Below, piece after piece: positions 28,763 through 37,944 of a stretch of 57,304 nt of DNA. The notes beneath the pieces are model-generated. The model saw only the letters and a list, made by a program, of their open reading frames with translations, was not told the DNA's origin and made no database searches. The DNA comes from Eubacterium xylanophilum ATCC 35991 (lineage in GTDB: Bacteria > Bacillota > Clostridia > Lachnospirales > Lachnospiraceae), in contig NZ_KI912473.1 of the NCBI RefSeq assembly GCF_000518685.1, positions 1-57,304 of the forward strand. The letters are read 5' to 3'. Every line of letters starts with the position of its first letter. The stretch's first letter is position 1. Made by a program: the position numbers and the translations under genes.

Positions 28763-29380
28763 ATGAACAAGAAAGTTATTACACTTAACAGACAATATGG
28801 TAGTGGTGGACGTGAAATCGGAGAGAAATTGGCCAAGGAGTTGGGCGTGCCGTTTTACGACAATCAGATTATCTCTAGAGCTGCCAAGGAAAGTGGTTTT
28901 TCGGAGATGGCTTTTGAGTCGATGGAAGACAAGGCGTCTAACAGTCTTCTCTATTCGATTGCCATGGGCATGAATGTTTTTGGAAATCAGGATATGAGTT
29001 TTAATGGACTTTCACTCGATGACAGAATATTTCTCGCACAATCCAATGTTATTCGAAAAGTGGCCGAAGAGGGTGGTTGCGTGATTGTTGGTCGATGCGC
29101 GGATTATATTCTCAGGGATTATGATGATATTGTAAATGTCTTTGTAAGTGCCAATCTTGATTTTAGAATTAAGAGGTCTATTAAGGAGTACGACATTCCA
29201 GATGGCAAGGCCGGAGAGATTGTTGCCAAGAAGGATAAGAGTAGATCCAACTATTATCGCTATCATGTAGGTGAGAGATGGGAAGATCTTACTAATTATG
29301 ACTTGGTGATAAGAAGTGATCTGGTTGGGATAGACCGCGCAGTTACGGTGCTTAAGACCTATATTGAGGGCATTGTTTAA
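28763..29380 (+). CDS. Cytidylate kinase-like family protein
   Basis: P-loop protein of 205 residues of the AAK6 'cytidylate kinase-like' group: VITLNRQYGSGGREIGEKLA (P-loop GSGGREIG), LGVPFYDNQIISRAAKESG, CVIVGRCADYILRDYDDIVN, and a lid region with KKDKSRSNYYRYHVGERW. Not the canonical Cmk; the true substrate is unknown. A terminator follows at 29471. Confidence 0.85.
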   Translation: MNKKVITLNRQYGSGGREIGEKLAKELGVPFYDNQIISRAAKESGFSEMAFESMEDKASNSLLYSIAMGMNVFGNQDMSFNGLSLDDRIFLAQSNVIRKVAEEGGCVIVGRCADYILRDYDDIVNVFVSANLDFRIKRSIKEYDIPDGKAGEIVAKKDKSRSNYYRYHVGERWEDLTNYDLVIRSDLVGIDRAVTVLKTYIEGIV

Positions 29381-29470
29381 TCATATATAGAAAACTATAT
29401 TATAAAGCATAGGCTATATATAATAATATACTTATAAAGTATATAATAATAAATGTATTAGACTTTCGAG

Positions 29471-29505
29471 CTTCTGTGTGTTAATATAATACACAGAGGC
29501 TTTTT
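29471..29505 (+). terminator. Intrinsic terminator after the cytidylate-kinase-like gene
   Basis: CTTCTGTGTGTT (29471-29482) pairs with AATACACAGAGG (29488-29499) and TTTTT follows at 29501. The stretch before it (29390-29460) is AT-rich and carries no gene that I can see. Confidence 0.75.
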
Positions 29506-29588
29506 AATGAGGTGGGGAATGTAGCAAAGATAGAAAAAAAATGATGGTTGTTCGGGCATGAGCACTGAACAAAGTAAGGAGAGAAGAG

Positions 29589-31862
29589 ATGAAGAAAAGA
29601 ATCTTATCTGCAGCACTTGTAGCAGCTATGGCTGTTTCTACTATTGTGACTGTCCCAGGGGTTGAGGCAGCAAAGAAGCCAAAACTCAGTAAGAAAAAAG
29701 TAACACTTAAGGTAGGCAAGAAGAAAGTTGTTAAGATTAAGAATGCAAAGAAAGCAAAGATTTCTAAGATTAAGTGGAAATCAAGCAAGAAAAAGATAGT
29801 ATCAGTTAAGAAGAAAAGCAAGTACAGTGCTACATTGACTGCTAAGAAAAAAGGAAAAGCAGTTGTAACTTGTACATATAAGAAAGGCAAGAAAACTAAA
29901 AAGTTAAAGTGCAAAGTAATAGTTAAGGCTAATACAAAGAGTGTTGCGGATGCAAGTGCAACTCCAGAGGCAACAGCCGATGGTAGTGCAGCACCTGCTA
30001 CAGCAAGTGCTGCAGCTGATTCTGCAGCACCAACTCAGACAGCAGCAGATAATTCTGCGGCACCTGCCAAGACAGACGCACCAGCGCAGGCATCTGCACC
30101 AGTTAAGACAACTGCACCGGTTAAGACGGATGCACCGGCAAAGACGGATGCACCGGCAAAGACAGATGCGCCAGCGAAGACAAGCGCACCGGTAGCGCCT
30201 ACAGCAGTTCCTACAGCTAATGCAGGAGAGGTAAATGTTCCTTATTCAGCTAACGGATTTGTAAATGGTGTAGCTGGATTTGACAATTCAACTAATGGAT
30301 TTTCCGGACGTGGTACAGCTCAGGTTGCAACTACAAACGGAGGTCATTTTGGTAACGGATTGGCAGTAACAGGAAGAACAGATACTTGGAATGGAGCTTC
30401 ACTTGATGTATCAAGCACATTTGAAGCAGGAGAGGTTTATCTTGTTTCAGGTTGGATCAAGCATTCAGCAGGAGCACCGGCAGAGGTTAAGCTTTCAGCT
30501 GACGTTGATGGCGCTTCATGGCCTGTAATCGCCGATGTTGAGAATGCTGCTTCAGGTGAGTGGACATATCTTGAGGGAACATTTGAAGTTCCTGACTTCT
30601 CACAGCTTAGTATCTACTTCGAGGTTCCGGGAAGTGCAACAGCAGACTTTGTGATTGATGATGTAAAGATTGTTAAGACTAAGGCTGCATCTGCCACAAC
30701 TCAGTACTCATTTGATAGTCTCAAAGAGGTTTACTCAGATTTGTTTGGCAATGTAGGTACATGTGTAAATTACAACGGATGGAAAGCCGGAAAGCAGCTT
30801 CAGACAAAGAGTACACTTGATGTAATTAAGTATGGATACAACAGTATCACACTTGAAGATGAGATGAAGCCAAGTTCTATCCTCGGTGGAGATTGGAATC
30901 ATTCAACAATCTCTGTAGCAGAGGCAAAAAATCTTGGTTACTATATTCCTGACAATTATACAGAGACAACTGTTCCAAGATTAAATCTTGATACAGTTGA
31001 TAAAGTTTTAGAAATATGTTATAGTAATGGTCTGAGAATGCGTGGCCACAACTTCATGTGGCATCAGCAGACACCAACCTGGTTCTTCTGCACAGGATAC
31101 AATGGAAGTAACGTTGTATCAGAAGCTGTGATGGATGCCAGAATGGAATTCTATATCAAAACTGTTATGAAGCATGTTATGGACAAGGAAATCGCTTTAT
31201 CAGGTAAGGCTGGTTCAATTGTCTATGCATGGGATGTTGTAAATGAGTATCTTCACCACACGAATGACCCAGCAAGTATTTCATGGGTAAATGTTTACGG
31301 TGAACAGGGTGTTACATGTAGCTATGCTAAGAAAGCTTTCGAATTTGCTTACGAAGAGCTCAAGGCATATAATGTAACTGACAAGGTAACACTTTTCTAC
31401 AATGACTACAATACATATGATGAGGTTGATGATCTTATAGCATTCGTCAACTACATCAATGAAGGTGAAGAGGCTAAGATCTGCGGCGGTATCGGTATGC
31501 AGGCTCACCTTGATGTTCAGTATCCATCAGTAGGAAAGTTCAAAACTGCTCTTACTTCATTTATCGCTACTGGACTTGAGGTTCAGATTACTGAGCTTGA
31601 TGTAACTACAACAGCTCAGAATCAAAACAAGACTGATGAGGATCAGGCTGCATATGTTAAGAACCTCATGGAGATGATTATATCAGTTCAGAAGAAGACA
31701 AATGGTATTACAGGTTTGACAGTTTGGGGTCTGTATGATTCAATTTCATGGAGAGCGAGTGATAAGCCATTGTTCTTCTCAGCTCTCAAGACACCTAAGG
31801 TATCATATCAAGCATTGATTGATGCGGTTAAGAATCCTTCAGGAGATTGGGAGAACAACTAA
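29589..31862 (+). CDS. Secreted GH10 endo-1,4-beta-xylanase with Lys-rich Ig-like and CBM22-like modules
   Basis: Hydrolyses the xylan backbone outside the cell. The 757 residues comprise a signal peptide (about 1-27), a very Lys-rich Ig-like domain (about 28-117), an Ala/Pro/Thr linker with APAKTD repeats (about 120-215), a CBM22/CBM4_9-like carbohydrate-binding module (about 218-365) and a GH10 catalytic domain (about 375-750). The acid/base Glu is E553 in WDVVNEY and the nucleophile is E669 in ITELDVT; TLEDEMKP and MRGHNFMWHQQTP are also typical. There is no sortase or SLH anchor, so the basic module may bind the wall. A ribosome binding site GGAG lies shortly before the ATG. Confidence 0.93.
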   Translation: MKKRILSAALVAAMAVSTIVTVPGVEAAKKPKLSKKKVTLKVGKKKVVKIKNAKKAKISKIKWKSSKKKIVSVKKKSKYSATLTAKKKGKAVVTCTYKKGKKTKKLKCKVIVKANTKSVADASATPEATADGSAAPATASAAADSAAPTQTAADNSAAPAKTDAPAQASAPVKTTAPVKTDAPAKTDAPAKTDAPAKTSAPVAPTAVPTANAGEVNVPYSANGFVNGVAGFDNSTNGFSGRGTAQVATTNGGHFGNGLAVTGRTDTWNGASLDVSSTFEAGEVYLVSGWIKHSAGAPAEVKLSADVDGASWPVIADVENAASGEWTYLEGTFEVPDFSQLSIYFEVPGSATADFVIDDVKIVKTKAASATTQYSFDSLKEVYSDLFGNVGTCVNYNGWKAGKQLQTKSTLDVIKYGYNSITLEDEMKPSSILGGDWNHSTISVAEAKNLGYYIPDNYTETTVPRLNLDTVDKVLEICYSNGLRMRGHNFMWHQQTPTWFFCTGYNGSNVVSEAVMDARMEFYIKTVMKHVMDKEIALSGKAGSIVYAWDVVNEYLHHTNDPASISWVNVYGEQGVTCSYAKKAFEFAYEELKAYNVTDKVTLFYNDYNTYDEVDDLIAFVNYINEGEEAKICGGIGMQAHLDVQYPSVGKFKTALTSFIATGLEVQITELDVTTTAQNQNKTDEDQAAYVKNLMEMIISVQKKTNGITGLTVWGLYDSISWRASDKPLFFSALKTPKVSYQALIDAVKNPSGDWENN

Positions 31863-31880
31863 TCAGAATGGAGTGAAACG

Positions 31881-33332
31881 ATGTCAAAAGTTAGAACAAG
31901 ATTTGCACCAAGTCCCACAGGACGCATGCATGTCGGTAATTTAAGGACGGCACTATACGAGTATCTTATTGCGAAGCACGAGGGAGGAGATTTTCTTCTC
32001 AGAATCGAGGATACTGACCAGAATAGATACGTAGAAGGAGCAACGGAGATTGTTTACAATACTCTCGCCAAGGCTGGTCTCATTCATGATGAGGGGCCGG
32101 ATAAGGACAAAGGTTATGGACCATATGTACAGAGTGAGAGAGTTGCTACGGGGATGTACCTTGAGTATGCCAAGCAATTGGTAGAGAAGGGCGAAGCATA
32201 CTACTGTTTCTGCGACAAGGAAAGACTAGAAGATCTTCACAAGGAGGCGGAGAAGAGAGGCGAAGTGGCCAAGTATGACAAGCACTGCCTTCAGCTGACC
32301 AAGGAAGAAGTTCAGGCCAAGCTTGATGCTGGAGTTCCTTATGTTATACGTCAAAATAATCCGACAGAGGGGCATACAGTGTTCAATGACATCTTATATG
32401 GAGACATTACCGTGCCTAATGAGGATCTGGATGATATGGTCCTCATTAAGGCAGACGGATATCCAACATATAACTTTGCCAATGTTATTGACGATCACCT
32501 CATGGAGATTACCCACGTGGTAAGAGGAAATGAGTATCTGTCAAGTGCGGCTAAGTACAACCGCCTCTATGAGGCATTTGGCTGGGATATTCCAATCTAC
32601 ATTCATTGTCCTATTATCACAGATGAGAACCACAAGAAGCTTGCTAAGCGCTCAGGTTCTTCATCATTTGAGGATTTGTTAGAGCAGGGATTTTTGCCGG
32701 AGGCCATCGTCAATTATATGGCGCTCTGCGGTTGGAGTCCTAACTCTGATCAGGAAATATTCACAATGGACGAGCTTATCAAGGAATTTGACTACACTAG
32801 AATTAGCAAATCTCCGGCTGTATTTGATATTGTTAAGCTCAAGTGGATGAACAGTGAGTATATCAAGAAGATGGACGACGAGACCTATTATGAGTATGCT
32901 CTCCCTGTAATAAAGGAAACTATTACCAAGGATTTGGATATCAAGAAGATTGCCGATTTGGTTAAGACAAGGATTGAAGTATTCCCTGATATTACAGAGA
33001 AGATTGACTTCTTCCAGGAGCTTCCTGAGTATGATATAGCTATGTATACTCACAAGAAGATGAAGACCAATTCAGAGAATTCTCTTGAGGTATTGAAGGA
33101 GATGCTTCCGCTGTTTGAGGCACTTGAGGATTACTCGATTCCGTCTATCGAGAAAGTTGCCATGGATTATGTCGCAGGCAAGGGCTGCAAGAATGGACAG
33201 GCTCTATGGCCACTTAGAACAGCTGTATCAGGCAAGCAGATGACACCGGGTGGTGCCTACGAGATAATGGAGATTCTCGGCAAAGAAGAATCTCTCCGCA
33301 GGATACGCATAGGAATAGAAAAATTAAGTTAA
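31881..33332 (+). CDS. gltX: Glutamyl-tRNA synthetase
   Basis: Charges tRNA-Glu (and in most Firmicutes also tRNA-Gln); 483 residues. The class I signature HIGH is MHVGN in [20 protein letters not shown], and the KMSKS equivalent is KLAKRSG. The C-terminal half is the anticodon-binding cage. Starts 18 bases after the xylanase stop; a shared transcript is possible but unusual. Confidence 0.95.
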   Translation: MSKVRTRFAPSPTGRMHVGNLRTALYEYLIAKHEGGDFLLRIEDTDQNRYVEGATEIVYNTLAKAGLIHDEGPDKDKGYGPYVQSERVATGMYLEYAKQLVEKGEAYYCFCDKERLEDLHKEAEKRGEVAKYDKHCLQLTKEEVQAKLDAGVPYVIRQNNPTEGHTVFNDILYGDITVPNEDLDDMVLIKADGYPTYNFANVIDDHLMEITHVVRGNEYLSSAAKYNRLYEAFGWDIPIYIHCPIITDENHKKLAKRSGSSSFEDLLEQGFLPEAIVNYMALCGWSPNSDQEIFTMDELIKEFDYTRISKSPAVFDIVKLKWMNSEYIKKMDDETYYEYALPVIKETITKDLDIKKIADLVKTRIEVFPDITEKIDFFQELPEYDIAMYTHKKMKTNSENSLEVLKEMLPLFEALEDYSIPSIEKVAMDYVAGKGCKNGQALWPLRTAVSGKQMTPGGAYEIMEILGKEESLRRIRIGIEKLS

Positions 33333-33341
33333 GATACATAC

Positions 33342-33372
33342 GCTCCAACTGTGGGAATACCGTGGTTGGAGC
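33342..33372 (+). terminator. Hairpin after gltX
   Basis: GCTCCAAC (33342-33349) and GTTGGAGC (33365-33372) form a perfect 8-bp stem, with additional inner pairing. Only a short T-rich stretch follows. Confidence 0.55.
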
Positions 33373-33409
33373 TTATAATTGCTTGTAAGACATTAGAAAG
33401 GCATATAAC

Positions 33410-35275
33410 ATGGGGGTTAGACTGAGCAAAGAACAGAAAGCTGCTATCGAGCATGAAAATGGTCCGGCGATGATACTTGCGGGGCCAGGGACCGGCAAGA
33501 CTACAGTGATAACTAACAGAGTAAAAAATCTAATATTTAAAAAGGGTGTTCCACCTGAAAAAATTCTTGTGGTCACTTTCTCAAAGGCTGCATCTGTTGA
33601 GATGCGTGAGCGGTTTGAGTCTATTACAGAGGGAAAAATGTTGCCCGTGCGCTTCGGAACATTTCATTCTCTTTTTTTTCATATTCTGAGGGGCGCATAT
33701 GGCCTCACAGCTAAGAATATTATCAGCGCCAAGCTCAAGTATAGATTTTTGGAAGAGGCGATTATAAGTGCCAGATATGACGATGTAGAGGACAAAGGTG
33801 AGTTCATAGAGAATATAGAAAGAGAGATAGGAAAGATCAAAGGCGAGGGGATTGACATAAATATGTATTATTCGACCTCGTGTCCGGAGTCTGTATTTCG
33901 GAAGATTTTCAAGACATATCAAGAAAAACTTAGAAAAAATAGATATATTGATTTTGATGACATGATTAGCTATACTCATGCACTTTTTGTAGCGCGCGCT
34001 GATATTTTAGATAAATGGCGTGAGATGTTTGACTACATATTGGTGGACGAATTTCAAGATATTAACAAGCTACAATATGAGAATCTAAGGATGCTTGCGG
34101 CACCAAAAAACAATCTATTTATTGTCGGAGATGACGATCAATCAATATATGGTTTTAGGGGAGCCAGACCTGATATAATGTTGTCTTTTCCAGAGGAATA
34201 TCCGGGGCTTACTAGGGTTTCTATTGGAGATAATTACAGGTGTACGGAGCAGATTCTTGGCACAGCAGTAAATCTAATTACTCACAATAAAACTCGATTT
34301 GAAAAGAATATTGTGGCTAAGAAGGGAAAGGGAAAAGCTGTTGTTGTGGCCAATTATCCCAATGTATTTGTGCAAGCGGATGAAATAATAGAGAAGATAA
34401 GAGATTATATGGAGAAGGGGACGCCTATAGATGAGTTCGCAGTGCTTTTTAGGACGTCTAGGCAGATGAATATAATTGCCAGAAAACTCATGGAGTATAA
34501 TATTGACTTTGTCATGAAAGACAGAGTGCAGAATATTTTCGAACATTGGGTGGCAAAAGATTTGATTGCTTATGTCAAGATTGCCCTGGGAGATCGCAGT
34601 CGAGACTTGTTTTTGAAAGTAGTCAATAAGCCTAAGAGGTATATAAGTCGCGATGCAATCAAGAAATCAGAAGTGGTATTTGGCGAGTTATATAATTACT
34701 ATAGAGATAAGCCCTATATGTGCGATAGAATCAATGAGATGCAAAATGACATTTTTAATATGAAGCAATTGGCTCCTTATGCGGCGATCGACTACATATA
34801 TAATATAATAGGATATAAGGACTATCTGAAGGAGTTTTGCCAAGAGCGAGGAATTGATTCCAAGGATTTTATGGATTTGGTAGAAGAGATACGCGAGGAT
34901 GCTTCTGATATTCCAACCTTGGAGGATTGGCTTGTGCACATCGAGGAGTATGGTGAGGAGATGGAGCGAAGAGCTAACGAAAAAAAGGAAGAAGAGCAGA
35001 GTGGCGTGGCGCTTATGACTATGCATGCCTCGAAGGGGCTGGAGTTTGACGTGGTATTTTTGCCTGATATCAACGAAGGGGTGGTTCCCTCATCTAAGTC
35101 TACGACGGAAGAGAGTGAGGAGGAAGAACGAAGATTGATGTATGTTGCAATGACGCGTGCAAGGAAGAACCTTCACATATCCTATGTGACAAAGCGGAAT
35201 GGAAGGGATGCCTCTCCGAGCATTTTTCTCGAAGAAATCAAGCAACCATCGAATATACAGAGTATTAACGAATAA
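33410..35275 (+). CDS. UvrD/Rep-family ATP-dependent DNA helicase
   Basis: Superfamily 1A helicase of 621 residues, shorter than PcrA/UvrD (about 720-750). Motifs are Walker A AGPGTGKTTVITNR near residue 24, motif II VDEFQDINKLQYENLRM, motif III DDDQSIYGFRGA, motif V MTMHASKGLEFDVVFLPD and motif VI RRLMYVAMTRARKNLH. The C-terminal extension that in PcrA contacts RNA polymerase is absent. Probably acts in repair; its exact partner is unknown. Confidence 0.9.
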   Translation: MGVRLSKEQKAAIEHENGPAMILAGPGTGKTTVITNRVKNLIFKKGVPPEKILVVTFSKAASVEMRERFESITEGKMLPVRFGTFHSLFFHILRGAYGLTAKNIISAKLKYRFLEEAIISARYDDVEDKGEFIENIEREIGKIKGEGIDINMYYSTSCPESVFRKIFKTYQEKLRKNRYIDFDDMISYTHALFVARADILDKWREMFDYILVDEFQDINKLQYENLRMLAAPKNNLFIVGDDDQSIYGFRGARPDIMLSFPEEYPGLTRVSIGDNYRCTEQILGTAVNLITHNKTRFEKNIVAKKGKGKAVVVANYPNVFVQADEIIEKIRDYMEKGTPIDEFAVLFRTSRQMNIIARKLMEYNIDFVMKDRVQNIFEHWVAKDLIAYVKIALGDRSRDLFLKVVNKPKRYISRDAIKKSEVVFGELYNYYRDKPYMCDRINEMQNDIFNMKQLAPYAAIDYIYNIIGYKDYLKEFCQERGIDSKDFMDLVEEIREDASDIPTLEDWLVHIEEYGEEMERRANEKKEEEQSGVALMTMHASKGLEFDVVFLPDINEGVVPSSKSTTEESEEEERRLMYVAMTRARKNLHISYVTKRNGRDASPSIFLEEIKQPSNIQSINE

Positions 35276-35328
35276 AGTCATAAATGTTAATAATGTGTTA
35301 AGTTTATATGAACTTAAAGTCTCCTGAC

Positions 35329-35357
35329 TTGACATATTTCGCATTCTAGTGTATAAT
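35329..35357 (+). promoter_or_regulatory. Consensus promoter of the small secreted protein gene
   Basis: TTGACA (35329-35334), 17 bases, TATAAT (35352-35357): perfect consensus. About 95 bases of leader follow, with a GATTG...CAATC hairpin near 35384-35398. Confidence 0.88.
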
Positions 35358-35461
35358 ATATACCGTGAGAAAGTAATGTGTGATTGGTGGACAATCAAAT
35401 TTTGTAACATTGGTCGTGTAGTACTTGCAGGGCCGGTGTTTTGGAAAAGGAGGCTGGCACT

Positions 35462-35962
35462 ATGAATGTATTGAGAAGAGTTGTGTGTATTATTATTGCG
35501 TTTGCCGTAGCATTTGCCGCTACATCTGTTAACTCAGATGCAGCAAAACTTAAGTTCAGAACCTACAAGAACAATAGGTACAATTACAAAGTTAAAGTTC
35601 CTACATCTCTCACCAGTCAGTCATCATATAGTAATGATGATGGCGTTATCTTGAAGACTGCAGATGGTAGAGTTCGGGCGACAGTATATGCATCTTATAA
35701 GGTTAACAAGAAGTCTGCAAAGGCAATAGTTAATACCGCTAAGAAAAGTAAGAAAGCCAAAGTGCTTAAAGCAACTAAGAGCGAGGGCTTGTACTACTAC
35801 AAGTCAGGAGGCAGTATTGTGGAGACAGGAGTGGTCGTTATTAAAAATGGTCTGATCCAGTTCCAGATGTGTTTCCCAAGCTCTATGAAAGGCAATTATA
35901 TGAAAGCAGCTAAGACTATGCTTTCTTCTATGAAGAAGAACAAGAAGTTAGTTGCACAGTAA
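35462..35962 (+). CDS. Small secreted Lys/Ser-rich protein
   Basis: Not recognised. The 166 residues comprise a signal peptide (about 1-28, VVCIIIAFAVAFAATS) and a basic beta-rich mature part (YNYKVKVPTSLTSQSSY, TADGRVRATVYASYKV, GSIVETGVVVIKNGLIQFQM), perhaps a PsbP/DUF1795-like fold. The open frame reaches back to a TTG at 35441, but AAAGGAGG at 35447-35454 sits eight bases before ATG 35462. A perfect consensus promoter predicts high expression. Confidence 0.72.
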   Translation: MNVLRRVVCIIIAFAVAFAATSVNSDAAKLKFRTYKNNRYNYKVKVPTSLTSQSSYSNDDGVILKTADGRVRATVYASYKVNKKSAKAIVNTAKKSKKAKVLKATKSEGLYYYKSGGSIVETGVVVIKNGLIQFQMCFPSSMKGNYMKAAKTMLSSMKKNKKLVAQ

Positions 35963-36023
35963 GGGGTTTTATTCCGACTGGACACGCTAGGGAAAGTATG
36001 AAAAATCAACTAAATTAATATCA

Positions 36024-36045
36024 ATAGGTGCCGTTAGGCGCCTAT
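36024..36045 (+). terminator. Short hairpin after the small secreted protein gene
   Basis: ATAGGTGCC-GTTA-GGCGCCTAT forms a 9-bp stem with one wobble pair; the T-run after it is weak. Confidence 0.5.
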
Positions 36046-36120
36046 TGTTATGTAAAGGTATTTTGCATGCAGGTGAGCAAGATACTTGGCAGAATATTTC
36101 ACCTGAAGAAAGGTTGACAC

Positions 36121-37704
36121 ATGGAAACAAAGAAAATAATCGAAGATGGAAGAGCGTTTCTGGGGATTGAATTTGGATCTACGAGGATAAAGGCGATTTT
36201 GATTGGTGCGGACAACGAGCCGATAGCTCAGGGGGGGCACGAATGGGAGAATAGGCTTGTAGACGGCGTATGGACATATACATTGGATGATATTTGGGGC
36301 GGATTGAGGTCCTGTTACGCTGAACTCAAGAAAGATGTTATGGATCGATATGGCGTGAAGTTGACCAAAGTTGGTGCTATGGGCTTTAGTGCTATGATGC
36401 ACGGTTACCTGGCATTTGACGCAGAGGATAATCTCTTGGTTCCATTCCGAACATGGAGAAATACTATGACGGCTGAGGCTTCTGCAGAACTCACTAAACT
36501 TTTTGGTTTCAATATTCCGCAGCGCTGGAGTATAGCTCATTTGTACCAGGCAATATTAAATGGTGAGGAACATTTGGACAAGATAAGTTATCAAACTACT
36601 TTGGCGGGTTATGTTCACTGGAAATTAACAGGTCAGAAGGTCCTTGGAATTGGCGAGGCAGCAGGAATGTTCCCGATAGACAGCAAGACGTTTGACTTTG
36701 ATGAGGATATGATTGCTAAGTTTGATGAATTAGCAGCTTCAAAGGGATTTAATCAAAAGTTGCGGGATATTTTCCCTGGAGTTTTGTTGGCGGGAGAGAG
36801 CGCTGGATTTCTTACGGAAGAGGGAGCAAAGCTGATTGATCCAGATGGTGATCTCGAAGCCGGGATTCCTCTATGCCCACCGGAGGGTGATGCCGGAACG
36901 GGTATGGTTGCTACAAATAGTGTAAAGGTTAGGACTGGTAATGTGTCTGCCGGAACTAGCGTATTTGCCATGATAGTAATGGAAGATATTCTGTCAAAGT
37001 GCTATGAGGAAATAGATATGGTGACAACACCTGCTGGTATGCCGGTTGCCATGGTTCATTGCAACAATTGTACATCGGATCTCAATGCATGGGTAGGACT
37101 TTTCAAGGAGTTTGCCGACGCTATGGGAATGGATGCTGACATGGATAAGATTTACGGAACTCTATATAATAGAGCGCTTGAGGGAGACGCCGACGGCGGC
37201 GGAATCCTTGCATATAATTACTTCTCCGGCGAACATATTACCGGTTTTTCAGAAGGACGTCCTATGGTTGTCAGAAGACCTGATTCAAAGTTTAATCTAG
37301 CTAATTTTATGCGAGTAAACTTGTTTACTGCCCTCGGTGCGTTGAAGGTTGGACTTGATATTTTATTAAAAAATGAAAATGTTCAGATAGATAAGATTTA
37401 CGGCCATGGTGGTCTCTTCAAAACCGAAGGTGTTGGACAGAGAATCCTTGCTGCAGCTATCAATTCACCGGTGTCTGTAATGGCAACTGCCGGTGAAGGC
37501 GGAGCTTGGGGCATGGCGCTTTTGGCAGCATTTATGATGGAAAGTGGAATGAGCTTAGATGAATTCCTTGAAAATAAAGTTTTCAAAGGGGCAGAAGGTA
37601 AAGAAATGTCACCGGTTGAAAGCGATGTAATAGGATTTGATAAGTTTATAGAGCTTTATAAGAAAGGTCTTGCGATTGAGGCTGAAGCAGTTAAGACGAT
37701 GTAA
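36121..37704 (+). CDS. FGGY-family carbohydrate kinase (xylulokinase/L-ribulokinase-like)
   Basis: Phosphorylates a keto-sugar or polyol; 527 residues. The N-terminal ATPase phosphate motif is [31 protein letters not shown] and [13 protein letters not shown] lie in the substrate half, and [34 protein letters not shown] and [15 protein letters not shown] in the C-terminal ATPase half. The long N terminus and FGSTR (rather than GTSS) resemble a group often labelled xylulokinase but including L-ribulokinase-type enzymes. In a xylan-degrading organism either fits. No isomerase or transporter lies beside it to decide. Confidence 0.85.
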   Translation: METKKIIEDGRAFLGIEFGSTRIKAILIGADNEPIAQGGHEWENRLVDGVWTYTLDDIWGGLRSCYAELKKDVMDRYGVKLTKVGAMGFSAMMHGYLAFDAEDNLLVPFRTWRNTMTAEASAELTKLFGFNIPQRWSIAHLYQAILNGEEHLDKISYQTTLAGYVHWKLTGQKVLGIGEAAGMFPIDSKTFDFDEDMIAKFDELAASKGFNQKLRDIFPGVLLAGESAGFLTEEGAKLIDPDGDLEAGIPLCPPEGDAGTGMVATNSVKVRTGNVSAGTSVFAMIVMEDILSKCYEEIDMVTTPAGMPVAMVHCNNCTSDLNAWVGLFKEFADAMGMDADMDKIYGTLYNRALEGDADGGGILAYNYFSGEHITGFSEGRPMVVRRPDSKFNLANFMRVNLFTALGALKVGLDILLKNENVQIDKIYGHGGLFKTEGVGQRILAAAINSPVSVMATAGEGGAWGMALLAAFMMESGMSLDEFLENKVFKGAEGKEMSPVESDVIGFDKFIELYKKGLAIEAEAVKTM

Positions 37705-37728
37705 TAGTAAATAATTAATCATATATTG

Positions 37729-37760
37729 GACCCCGGTTTACTTGGTGTAAGTCGGGGTCT
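37729..37760 (+). terminator. Hairpin after the FGGY kinase
   Basis: GACCCCG (37729-37735) pairs with CGGGGTC (about 37753-37759), with inner TTAC/GTAA pairing. There is no strong T-run. Confidence 0.5.
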
Positions 37761-37835
37761 AATATTGGAATCGCATACTGCTTGTAAGACAATTATTATA
37801 ATAAGTTCAGACAGAAACCATGAATATTATTGCTA

Positions 37836-37864
37836 TTGACAAAGAAAAAATTCCATGTTATAAT
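37836..37864 (+). promoter_or_regulatory. Promoter of the large secreted protein gene
   Basis: TTGACA (37836-37841), 17 bases, TATAAT (37859-37864). The same arrangement precedes the broken second copy (42636-42664). Confidence 0.85.
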
Positions 37865-37884
37865 AAATACCGTTACAGTAATAA

Positions 37885-37931
37885 GACTTGTATTATGAAA
37901 TACACTATTATCAAGTCAAAATATTTTTTTT
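37885..37931 (+). promoter_or_regulatory. Leader hairpin with T-run before the large secreted protein gene
   Basis: GACTTG (37885-37890) and CAAGTC (37912-37917) form a 6-bp stem, followed by AAAATA and eight T directly before AGGAGG. The shape resembles a weak terminator or attenuator that also positions the ribosome binding site. The stem is kept in the second copy at 42710-42742 although the loop sequence differs. Confidence 0.55.
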
Positions 37932-37944
37932 AGGAGGATAAAAA

